In this document: piece by piece, positions 1-5,410 of the stretch
Layout of the letters: every line of letters begins with the position of its first letter
Numbering within the stretch: the first letter of the stretch is position 1
DNA from: JAJTHJ01 sp046316025
GTDB taxonomy: Bacteria; Pseudomonadota; Gammaproteobacteria; Burkholderiales; Burkholderiaceae_F
Length of the DNA stretch: 5,549 bases
Direction: 5' to 3'
Assembly (NCBI GenBank): GCA_046316025.1
Contig: JBKCXU010000041.1
Coordinates: 1 to 5,549, forward strand
Translations under genes and position numbers: made by a program
Notes under the pieces: generated by a model
Seen by the model: only the letters and a program-made list of their open reading frames with translations
What the model was told of the DNA's origin: nothing
Database searches by the model: none

Positions 1-22
1 CCCCCCTCGCCCCTCCTGTCGC

Positions 23-127
23 CACGGCGACGACGGATGCGGGCAGGTTCAGCACCACCCCTCCCGGTGCTGCGCCGCCGAGGAGCAAAACCTACCACCG
101 GCTCCTCGGGAAACAGGCAGGTGGGTT
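23..127 (+). ncRNA. Structured 5' leader with predicted pseudoknot, copy A (upstream of parB)
   Basis: The core is a perfect 9-bp hairpin, CCGAGGAGC (78-86) with GCTCCTCGG (101-109), closing a 14-nt loop. The loop holds AACCTACC (89-96), which can pair with GGTGGGTT (120-127) over 8 bp with one G-U pair, making an H-type pseudoknot. An upstream hairpin, CAGCACC (50-56) with GGTGCTG (66-72), is also perfect. The block recurs at 3969-4070 ahead of the methyltransferase gene: 15 identical bases at 23-37, 21 identical at 91-111 and 12 identical at 116-127, with divergent bases between. In both copies the pseudoknot ends 26 nt before the start codon. Pairing and conservation are seen directly; a cis-regulatory RNA role is inferred. 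The leader may extend left beyond the window, since weaker pairing (TCGCC 7-11 with GGCGA 26-30) is also possible. Confidence 0.7.
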
Positions 128-142
128 CAACAACCTAACGAT

Positions 143-146
143 GGAG
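143..146 (+). promoter_or_regulatory. Ribosome binding site of parB
   Basis: GGAG lies 7 nt upstream of the ATG at 154. It sits inside the string ATGGAGAA, which is repeated before the methyltransferase gene (4085-4092). The ATG within that string (141) is therefore better read as part of a conserved ribosome-binding context than as a start, and here it opens a different, non-credible frame. Confidence 0.75.
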
Positions 147-153
147 AAACAAG

Positions 154-2070
154 ATGACGAAGCGCAAGACACCCCAAGCCCAGCAGGTTGCCCTCGAAGA
201 ACGCGCGGGGGAACTGATGACGGTTCCCCTTTCGCTGCTGGTGCCGTCCGAGCGGAATGTGCGCAAGCAGTACGCGACCACGGTCGAGCAACTGGCTGCA
301 TCCATCGATGCGCAGGGATTGCTGCAGAACCTGACCGTGATCGAGCAGCGCGACGCGAAGGGCAAGCCCACCGGCTACTACGAAGTCGTCGCCGGCGGGC
401 GCCGCTTGCAGGCACTGATGCTGCTGGCGAAGGGGCGGAAGATCGCCGCCGACGAGCCGATCCTGTGCAAGGTCACGCGCACCGAACAGGCACGGCTGGC
501 GAGTTTGGCGGAGAACATCGGCCAGGAGCCGATGCACCCTGCCGACGAGTTCGACGCATGGAAAGCGCTGGTCGACGAGGGCCGCACGGTCGAAGAGGTT
601 GCCGGACGTTTTGGCGTGACCCCGCTCACCGTGCAGCGCCGCTTACGGCTGGCCAATGTCGCGCCCGAACTGATCGCCGAGTTCCGCAAGGGGGCCGCTA
701 CGCTCGACCAGCTGATGGCGCTGGCGATCACCGACGACCAACAGGCGCAACGGGACCTTTGGGCGAATACCCCGCCCTACCACCGCAATGGCGACTATTT
801 GCGCCGGCAGTTGCTGGCCGATGAAGCAGACGCGCGCACCGATCCGGTCGCGCGGTTCGTTGGACTGGCCGCTTACGAGAAGGCCGGGGGTGTGGTGCGC
901 CGCGATTTATTCGCCGACGAAGGCGCCGGGTACATCGCCGATCCCGCGCTGCTGACCAAACTTGCGCTGGTCAAGCTGGACAAGGCGGCCCGCAAGGTGA
1001 TGGCAGAGGGTTGGGCCTGGGTAAATACCTGCCCCCGCCCCGACTACCAAACGCTCGCGGTCTACGGTCGCGCCAGGCCCACTCTGCGCGCTCCCACCGA
1101 GGACGAGCAAGCCGCCATGCAGAAGCTCGAAGAGGCCGCACGCAAGCTTGAGTGGCGCGTGCAGGAACTGCGCGAGGCTGGCAAGGACGACGAGGCCGAG
1201 GACGTGGCCGACGAACTGGCGAATCTTGGCGACCGCATCGAGGCCTTGCGCGACGAGTCCGTCGAGTGGGCCGTCGAAACGAAGGCGGTCTGCGGAGCGC
1301 TGGTGTTGCTCGACCGGCAGGGCAAGATCGACGTGCAGCGCGGCATGATCCGCCCAGAGGACAAGCGCCTGACCCCTGCCGTCGCGTCTACCGCGGACGT
1401 CGAGCAGCCCGCAACGTCGCCGGCAGACAAGCGCGACCACTCGGAAGCCTTGCTGCGCAATCTGACCGCACATCGCACCCTCGCGCTGCAAGCGCAGATG
1501 TTCGGCAGCGCCCAGGACGTCGCCCTTGCCGCATTGGCCCACACGCTGGCCGAGCGCGTTCTGCTGGCGCAACGCACTACGCCTTACACAGCACTGAAAG
1601 TGACCGCCGCCGACCAGTGGAGCGCACTGGCCGCTGCCGCTGGCGCGGACTTGGAACAGACGCTCGCGTGGGCGGCGATGCGCGAGGCTTGCGCCCGCTG
1701 GACGGAGAAGGTGACGGCAGGCGGGCGCGACACGCTCACCAACGTCCTCGCGCTCTCGCGCGACGAGTTGCAGGAACTGCTGGCGCTATGCGCCGCGCTG
1801 ACACTCAATGCCGTCTATCCCCTTGCCGCCGACGAACAGGTCGACAAGCTGGCCAAGGCTGCGGCGCTGGACATGACGCAGTGGTGGTCGGCCACCGCCG
1901 CGCGCTACTTCAACGCCGTCCCGAAGGCCCGCATCCTCGCCGTTCTGCGCGAGAACTGCCCACCGGAGGTGCTGGCTGACGCCGCCAAGTTGAAGAAGAA
2001 CGACCTCGCGCAGCGCGCCGAGCAACTGCTGGCCGGCACCGGATGGCTCCCCGAGCCGTTGCGAAGCTGA
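154..2070 (+). CDS. parB: ParB/RepB/Spo0J-family protein, long mobile-element type
   Basis: The 638-residue product begins with a ParB N-terminal domain (about 24-135). Visible motifs are VPLSLLVPSERNVRK (24-38), a box around AASIDAQGLLQNL (48-60), the AGGRR motif (80-84) matching the family's GxRR nucleotide-binding box, and EN at 120-121 followed by MHPADEF, matching the ENxxR-type box. A helix-turn-helix follows at about 145-167 (VEEVAGRFGVTPLTVQRRL). ParB proteins of this family bind centromere-like DNA and many are CTP-dependent clamps; that activity is family knowledge, not shown here. At roughly twice the usual ParB length, it carries a long C-terminal part with a charged, probably coiled-coil stretch (about 316-368). 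No ParA gene lies within the window, so it may serve as a partition adaptor or as a transcriptional regulator of the element. The start is supported by GGAG 7 nt upstream and by the 26-nt distance from the leader pseudoknot. Confidence 0.88.
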   Translation: MTKRKTPQAQQVALEERAGELMTVPLSLLVPSERNVRKQYATTVEQLAASIDAQGLLQNLTVIEQRDAKGKPTGYYEVVAGGRRLQALMLLAKGRKIAADEPILCKVTRTEQARLASLAENIGQEPMHPADEFDAWKALVDEGRTVEEVAGRFGVTPLTVQRRLRLANVAPELIAEFRKGAATLDQLMALAITDDQQAQRDLWANTPPYHRNGDYLRRQLLADEADARTDPVARFVGLAAYEKAGGVVRRDLFADEGAGYIADPALLTKLALVKLDKAARKVMAEGWAWVNTCPRPDYQTLAVYGRARPTLRAPTEDEQAAMQKLEEAARKLEWRVQELREAGKDDEAEDVADELANLGDRIEALRDESVEWAVETKAVCGALVLLDRQGKIDVQRGMIRPEDKRLTPAVASTADVEQPATSPADKRDHSEALLRNLTAHRTLALQAQMFGSAQDVALAALAHTLAERVLLAQRTTPYTALKVTAADQWSALAAAAGADLEQTLAWAAMREACARWTEKVTAGGRDTLTNVLALSRDELQELLALCAALTLNAVYPLAADEQVDKLAKAAALDMTQWWSATAARYFNAVPKARILAVLRENCPPEVLADAAKLKKNDLAQRAEQLLAGTGWLPEPLRS

Positions 2071-2079
2071 GTCCGATAG

Positions 2080-2116
2080 CGCCGGGCGCGCGCGGGCACG
2101 CCCCCCGCGCCCGGCG
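2080..2116 (+). terminator. GC-rich hairpin downstream of parB, probable terminator
   Basis: CGCCGGGCGCG (2080-2090) pairs perfectly with CGCGCCCGGCG (2106-2116) over 11 bp with a 15-nt loop. It begins 9 nt after the parB stop codon. There is no T-tract after it (the flank is tactggattactt), so intrinsic termination would be non-canonical. It separates parB from the next promoter. Confidence 0.5.
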
Positions 2117-2131
2117 TACTGGATTACTTAA

Positions 2132-2152
2132 AACTATTGACAGTCAATAGTT
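2132..2152. promoter_or_regulatory. Perfect palindromic operator overlapping the -35 box
   Basis: AACTATTGAC (2132-2141) and GTCAATAGTT (2143-2152) are exact reverse complements around a single central A, giving 21 bp of dyad symmetry in an AT-rich island within very GC-rich DNA. It contains the TTGACA -35 box (2137-2142) of the promoter listed next, the classic placement for repression by a dimeric regulator. The binding protein is not identifiable from the window. Confidence 0.7.
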
Positions 2153-2165
2153 ACGCGAGTATTCT
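2137..2165 (+). promoter_or_regulatory. Sigma70-type promoter for the ssb operon
   Basis: TTGACA (2137-2142) is a consensus -35 box. A 17-nt spacer leads to TATTCT (2160-2165), which matches four of six positions of TATAAT. Transcription would begin near 2172, leaving about 22 nt of leader before the ATG at 2194. The -35 box lies inside the palindrome at 2132-2152, so regulation by a repressor is likely. Confidence 0.65.
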
Positions 2166-2193
2166 TGCGACACTGACCCGATAAAGCCCACCG

Positions 2194-2472
2194 ATGAAAA
2201 ACGATCTCACCCCGCAGGCCCTGCAAGGCTTTGCCGTATGCCTGGACGCGGTTGCGGCGCAACGCAGCTGCCCCTATCTGCACAGCGGCCCGGCGGCGAT
2301 GGCCTGGACCGTCGGCGCATGGCTGCGCCGCACCGGACGCCCGGCGCCGCGCGTCGTGCGCATGTCGCGCGGCTATCGCGTTCGCGTGGACGACTTGATT
2401 GTCGACGCCGAAGACCCGCTCGCGATCGAACCCCTCACACCTGCTCCGGCGCCGGGGCTGGACAATCTCTGA
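2194..2472 (+). CDS. Small protein with possible Rmf/CrpP-like core
   Basis: The 92-residue product is the first gene after the operator-controlled promoter and lies 35 bp upstream of ssb, so the two are probably co-transcribed. Residues 12-43 run G12-F-A, then C26-P-Y, then W38 and G41-A-W43. This arrangement resembles the G(Y/F)xA ... CPY ... WLxGW core of ribosome modulation factor and the related Rmf/CrpP-fold proteins, with nearly the same spacing. The resemblance is from memory of the family pattern and is an inference only. The remaining half (RVVRMSRGYRVRVDDL and a Pro/Ala-rich tail) is not recognised. The Shine-Dalgarno sequence before ATG 2194 is weak. No transmembrane segment or signal peptide is apparent. 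Confidence 0.65.
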   Translation: MKNDLTPQALQGFAVCLDAVAAQRSCPYLHSGPAAMAWTVGAWLRRTGRPAPRVVRMSRGYRVRVDDLIVDAEDPLAIEPLTPAPAPGLDNL

Positions 2473-2507
2473 CCGACCAGCCCCGCAGCCTCTCCCAGGA
2501 GTCCCCC

Positions 2508-2927
2508 ATGCCCGCCATCAACCTTTTCGTCATCGACGGCAACGTCACCCGCGACCCGGAACTGCGCTACACGACCAAGGGCACACCGACCACCACCTAT
2601 GTGGTTGCCGTGGACCGGGTCTTCGTCGACGCCGACCAGCAAAAGCACGAGGAAGCCGACTTTCTGCCGGTCACCACCTACGGGCGCCAAGCCGAGAACG
2701 ATGCGAAGTATCTGAAGCGCGGCGCGGCCGTCACCGTCAAAGGCCAGATTCGCAGCTGGTACGACCCGCAGGCCAAGCGCGGCGGCCTGCGCTTGGAGGC
2801 CGAGACGGTCGTCTATCAGGGCCGTCCAGGCCGCGCTGCCGCCGCTATGCCGAAGGCGCCGGACGACGACTGGCTGCGTCAATACGACGCGACCGTCGCC
2901 CAGCAGTCGCGTCCGGGCAAGGATTGA
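2508..2927 (+). CDS. ssb: Single-stranded DNA-binding protein
   Basis: The 139-residue product has an OB-fold SSB domain over about residues 3-105. It shows NLFVIDGNVTRDPELRYT near the start, YVVAV in strand 2, DFLPVTTYGRQAENDAKYLKR in the centre and AVTVKGQIRSWYD (74-86). It should coat single-stranded DNA during replication or conjugative transfer. AGGAG (2497-2501) sits 6 nt before ATG 2508, and the SSB fold starts right there, so the longer in-frame extension upstream is rejected. Chromosomal SSBs are longer (about 178 residues in E. coli) and end in an acidic DDDIPF-type tip. This one has an internal PDDDW (118-122) and ends SRPGKD, so partner recruitment through the usual tip is probably absent or altered. 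It is the middle gene of the operon. Confidence 0.9.
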   Translation: MPAINLFVIDGNVTRDPELRYTTKGTPTTTYVVAVDRVFVDADQQKHEEADFLPVTTYGRQAENDAKYLKRGAAVTVKGQIRSWYDPQAKRGGLRLEAETVVYQGRPGRAAAAMPKAPDDDWLRQYDATVAQQSRPGKD

Positions 2928-2932
2928 AAGCG

Positions 2933-3595
2933 ATGCCTAAGCGGCGCGACTCGCAACGCTCGCGCGTTTACGACTGGGAGCGCACTGCCGTGCGCCAGTG
3001 CTTGCGGCGGTCGATCTACGCGCCCGATCCGGAGTTCGCGGATCTGGAAGCGATCGAGGTTTGGCTGGCCCCTATCTGGCGCGCCGAACGCGGTCGCCTC
3101 GGCCGGGCGCGGGTGCCCGCGCCCGCGCTCGCGCGCAAGCTGTGGGGCCAGCGCCGCGCGACCGCCGGTTGGGATCACGTATTGAAGTTGCCGCGCTGGG
3201 CGCGCTCGCCCTGGGTTGTGCTCCATGAACTCGCGCATCGCCTCACGCCGCACGACGAAGCGCATGGGCCGCGCTTCGTCGGGGTACTGATCGGCTTGGC
3301 CTGCCGCCACATCGAGGGCCTGCATGCCGAGACGCTGATGGCGCTGGCCGACGACATGCGCGTGCGCTACTACCTGCGCAGCATCGGTAAGGTGCCCGTC
3401 ATTACCCTACCGCAGCGCGTCGAGCAGGTTCTGCGCGACCAAGGACCGCTGCCGGAGATGTTTATCGCCAGCGAACTCGACCTGTCCTACCGCCAAGTGC
3501 GCGGCGCCGCGCTGACCTTGATCCGCACCCGCCGCGCGCGGTGGTATCGCAAGCGCCTCGTGCTCTGCGGTGACGCGGTCGCGCGGCCAACCTGA
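2933..3595 (+). CDS. HEXXH (SprT-like) putative metallohydrolase with C-terminal HTH-like region
   Basis: The 220-residue product starts 5 bp after the ssb stop codon, with AAGGA (2919-2923) as a likely ribosome binding site overlapping the ssb end. Residues 98-102 are HELAH, the zinc-binding HEXXH motif, followed by H111-G-P-R-F, a likely third ligand. This HELAHxxxxxxxxHGxxF pattern resembles SprT-like and TIGR04338-type metallohydrolases. The C-terminus (about 160-210; LPQRVEQVLRDQGPL, then ELDLSYRQVRGAALTL) resembles a winged helix-turn-helix, which suggests a DNA-associated protease. The N-terminus is rich in Arg and Lys. SprT/SPRTN enzymes cleave DNA-protein crosslinks; whether this one does is inference from its position beside ssb. 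No signal peptide or membrane segment is seen, so it is probably cytoplasmic. Its substrate is unknown. Confidence 0.75.
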   Translation: MPKRRDSQRSRVYDWERTAVRQCLRRSIYAPDPEFADLEAIEVWLAPIWRAERGRLGRARVPAPALARKLWGQRRATAGWDHVLKLPRWARSPWVVLHELAHRLTPHDEAHGPRFVGVLIGLACRHIEGLHAETLMALADDMRVRYYLRSIGKVPVITLPQRVEQVLRDQGPLPEMFIASELDLSYRQVRGAALTLIRTRRARWYRKRLVLCGDAVARPT

Positions 3596-3966
3596 CGAGC
3601 CTCCCGCCGCCGATCGCCCCGGTGCGCGCGACTCAGGCTGCGCCCACCCCAATGGCCGCAGCCCCGAAGAGCTTGCCCGATCTGGAGCGCTGCGCGCTGG
3701 GGACGGCCGCCCTTCGCTGCCCTCGTTGGTGCAGCTGCGGTTGCCGCGTCTCTCGTGGGCACCCGCGACCTCTTCCGCTGCCGACCCTGCCCCGCGTCCG
3801 CCGTCGCCTTTTGTCCGGCAAGACTGCGCCGGCGCGCTCGCCGTCAAGGGCGCGCTGCGGCATAAACGGCTCGCCCCCCGCGCTGAGCGCGGGTCCCCTC
3901 CATTTATTCCTCGCTCGGCCTTCTGCCGTCCCTTGACTGTTCGCTTCTCCGCCGGCGCCGCTTTCC
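3596..3966. other. GC-rich intergenic region without a credible gene
   Basis: Several open frames cross this stretch, but their translations are low-complexity Arg/Ala/Pro text without domains, and some run into the conserved leader that follows. The only local structures noted are the hairpin at 3877-3893 and a possible hairpin CGCCG (3956-3960) with CGGCG (3971-3975) at the leader boundary. No convincing sigma70 promoter was seen: TTGACT at 3933 has no -10 partner. It is probably the long untranslated upstream part of the methyltransferase operon together with its promoter. Confidence 0.55.
3877..3893 (+). terminator. Short GC hairpin, possible terminator or leader structure
   Basis: CCCGCGC (3877-3883) pairs with GCGCGGG (3887-3893) over a TGA loop, and the sequence after it (tcccctccatttatt) is only mildly T-rich. 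It could end transcription from the ssb operon or be a structural part of the long leader of the methyltransferase gene. Confidence 0.35.
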
Positions 3967-3968
3967 CA

Positions 3969-4070
3969 CACGGCGACGACGGACGCGGGGCAGGGTCAGC
4001 AGCCCTTATCCGGTCTGCGCCCCCGAGGACAACCTACCACCGGCTCCTCGGGACTTAGGGCAGGTGGGTT
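3969..4070 (+). ncRNA. Structured 5' leader with predicted pseudoknot, copy B (upstream of the methyltransferase)
   Basis: This is the second copy of the element at 23-127. CCCGAGGA (4022-4029) pairs with TCCTCGGG (4045-4052) over 8 bp. The loop carries AACCTACC (4031-4038), which can pair with GGTGGGTT (4063-4070), as in copy A. The upstream hairpin is kept with a different sequence and one mismatch: GCAG (3999-4002) plus CC (4004-4005) pair with GG (4012-4013) plus CTGC (4015-4018). The pseudoknot ends 26 nt before GTG 4097, the same distance as in copy A before its ATG. Such conservation before unrelated genes argues for selection on an RNA structure. It has features in common with mobile-element leader pseudoknots such as the reported STAXI motif, but I cannot assign it to any named motif. 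Confidence 0.7.
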
Positions 4071-4086
4071 GCAAGACTTACATCAT

Positions 4087-4090
4087 GGAG
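4087..4090 (+). promoter_or_regulatory. Ribosome binding site that sets the methyltransferase start at GTG 4097
   Basis: GGAG lies 6 nt before GTG 4097 in the same ATGGAGAA context that precedes parB. The in-frame ATG at 4085 and GTG at 4064 have no Shine-Dalgarno sequence in front of them, and 4064 lies inside the pseudoknot strand. The GTG at 4097 is therefore preferred. Confidence 0.7.
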
Positions 4091-4096
4091 AAGAAA

Positions 4097-4765
4097 GTGA
4101 CCACCCAACAATCACGCATCGAGCAAGGCCGCTGCGAGCAGGTGATGGCCGCATGGCCCGCAGAGTCCGTTAATTTCATCCTGACCGATCCGCCCTACCT
4201 CGTGAACTACCGCGACCGCAACGGGCGCAGCTTGCCGGGCGACCGCTCGGCGGATTGGCTGACCCCCGCCTTCGCGCAGATGTTCCGAGTCCTCGAACCC
4301 AACGCATTCTGCGTGTCGTTCTACGGCTGGACGAAGACCGATCTTTTCTTTGCGGCATGGAAACGGGTCGGTTTCCGCATCGCGGGGCACATCACCTTTC
4401 CGAAGCGGTACACGAGCCGGGTCGGTTTTCTGCGATATCAGCACGAATCGGCCTACTTGCTGACCAAAGGGCGCCCCGCCGAACCGCCACGCCCCGTCGG
4501 GGACGTGCTCGATTGGCTGTACACCGGCAACCTGCTGCACCCGACACAGAAGCCCCTCGGTATCCTGATTCCATTGATCGAGGCGTTTTCCCGCGCCGGC
4601 GCGGTTGTGGCCGATCCGTTCGCCGGAAGCGGCTCGACCTGTCTGGCTGCGAAGCTGCTCGGGCGCACCTATTGGGGCGTCGAGTTAGATCCCGCCAATC
4701 ACGCCACCGCTATCGCGCGCGTTGCGCGCTACGGCTTGACCTCACCCGAAGGAGTCACCCTATGA
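4097..4765 (+). CDS. Beta-class DNA methyltransferase (N4-cytosine or N6-adenine), orphan
   Basis: The 222-residue product would transfer a methyl group from S-adenosylmethionine to an exocyclic amino group in DNA. DPPY (31-34) is catalytic motif IV, and DPFAGSGST (173-181) is the SAM-binding motif I. HPTQKP (148-153) is a typical companion motif. Motif IV preceding motif I defines the beta arrangement, with the target-recognition region between them (about 60-145). No restriction endonuclease is adjacent, so it is probably an orphan enzyme acting in anti-restriction or gene control on the element. The sequence specificity cannot be read. The start is GTG 4097; a start at ATG 4085 would add MEKK. 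It overlaps the next gene by 4 bp (ATGA), which indicates translational coupling. Confidence 0.87.
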   Translation: MTTQQSRIEQGRCEQVMAAWPAESVNFILTDPPYLVNYRDRNGRSLPGDRSADWLTPAFAQMFRVLEPNAFCVSFYGWTKTDLFFAAWKRVGFRIAGHITFPKRYTSRVGFLRYQHESAYLLTKGRPAEPPRPVGDVLDWLYTGNLLHPTQKPLGILIPLIEAFSRAGAVVADPFAGSGSTCLAAKLLGRTYWGVELDPANHATAIARVARYGLTSPEGVTL

Positions 4766-5052
4766 GCAATGAAGCGCTTGATCCAATCGCACGCGCCCAG
4801 GACGCTACCGACCGCCTGCGCGACTACCTGACCGGCTACTTCCGAAGCCATTACAAGCGCGGCGAAGCCCTTGCGCCGCACGAGCCGGCAGAATGGTCCA
4901 GGCGGGCGCGGAAGGAACTCGAACGGCGCCGGCTGGTCCTCGTCCAAATGTTCGACGACGACCTGCTTGAACTGATCGCCGAAGGCAGCGTCAACGTCGC
5001 CGCGGCGATGGCCGAAGTCATCGCGCGCAACGAAGCGGAGGGCCGCAAATGA
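4762..5052 (+). CDS. Small charged helical protein of unknown function
   Basis: The 96-residue product begins in the ATGA overlap with the methyltransferase stop codon and has a strong ribosome binding site, GAAGGAG (4748-4754), 7 nt before the ATG. It ends in an ATGA overlap with the next gene. The sequence is rich in Arg, Glu and Asp and looks mostly alpha-helical: a basic stretch WSRRARKELERRR (44-56), then an acidic/hydrophobic helix FDDDLLELIAEG. I do not recognise the family. Tight coupling on both sides supports a real gene, possibly acting with the methyltransferase. No membrane segment is visible. Confidence 0.75.
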   Translation: MSNEALDPIARAQDATDRLRDYLTGYFRSHYKRGEALAPHEPAEWSRRARKELERRRLVLVQMFDDDLLELIAEGSVNVAAAMAEVIARNEAEGRK

Positions 5053-5357
5053 GCACGCGCAGCACCAAGACCGCGGCACGCCAGGCGACGCGCCTCGTAA
5101 CCGATCGGCATGGCGCGCCGCTGCGGGTAAGCGTCCCGGGCGCGGCATCGGCCGCGCCCGACTGCAAGGCGCCGCCGCGAGGCTTGCTCGAAGCGATCGC
5201 TAGGCGCGACTTGCAGATTCCGACTCTGCGCGAACGCGGCTTGGACAGGCTGGACTTTCACGACTTGCACGTGAAGGCGCTGCACGCTGCATTGCTGACC
5301 GCGTTTCTGGCCGGTGCCGAGGCCGGCATGAAGCTCGAGCGTGGCTGCAAATCGTAG
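5049..5357 (+). CDS. Small protein, DUF6900-like
   Basis: The 102-residue product starts in a 4-bp overlap with the upstream stop codon and closes the methyltransferase operon. Its C-terminal half has GLLEAIARRDLQIPTLRERG (45-64) then LDFHDLHVKALHAALLTAF (68-86). This matches, from memory, the LLE(I)ARRHL...ETL...S/LDFHD.AVW...EALEAAF pattern of DUF6900-type proteins common on mobile elements of proteobacteria; the function of that family is unknown. The N-terminal 40 residues are basic, Ala/Thr-rich and probably disordered. A database search would settle the family assignment. Confidence 0.72.
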   Translation: MSTRSTKTAARQATRLVTDRHGAPLRVSVPGAASAAPDCKAPPRGLLEAIARRDLQIPTLRERGLDRLDFHDLHVKALHAALLTAFLAGAEAGMKLERGCKS

Positions 5358-5366
5358 GCACGACCT

Positions 5367-5396
5367 GCGCGCCGCCGCCTTACGGCGGCGGCGCGC
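5367..5396 (+). terminator. Long GC hairpin ending the methyltransferase operon
   Basis: GCGCGCCGCCGCC (5367-5379) pairs with GGCGGCGGCGCGC (5384-5396), a perfect 13-bp stem with a TTAC loop, 9 nt after the last stop codon. There is no T-tract, but the stem is very stable and its position fits a terminator. Confidence 0.65.
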
Positions 5397-5410
5397 CATG
5401 AACATGGCGC
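5393..5410. repeat. Palindrome between terminator and repeat array
   Basis: GCGCCATG (5393-5400) and CATGGCGC (5403-5410) are exact reverse complements around AA. The left arm shares four bases with the terminator stem, and the palindrome ends directly before TGCG at 5411, the possible tip of the insertion sequence. It may be part of the insertion target. Confidence 0.45.

Noticed and set aside
141..824. Open frame of 227 codons starting at ATG 141, overlapping parB
   Set aside because: It is an Arg/Ala-rich out-of-frame shadow of parB, and its ATG is part of the conserved GGAG ribosome-binding context.
907..1577. Long antisense frames opposite parB
   Set aside because: They are GC-driven mirror frames of a well-supported gene with no domain content.
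2238..2507. Upstream in-frame extension of ssb
   Set aside because: It overlaps the 2194-2472 gene. The SSB fold begins exactly at 2508, behind AGGAG.
2399..2932. Upstream in-frame extension of the HELAH protein through ssb
   Set aside because: The translation is low-complexity Arg/Pro text out of frame with ssb; the start at 2933 directly follows the ssb stop codon.
3933..3961. Promoter with TTGACT at 3933
   Set aside because: No -10-like hexamer lies 15-19 bp downstream; that stretch is GC-rich.
3570..4058. Open frames crossing the 3596-4096 gap
   Set aside because: They have no recognisable domain or good ribosome binding site, and they run through the conserved RNA leader.
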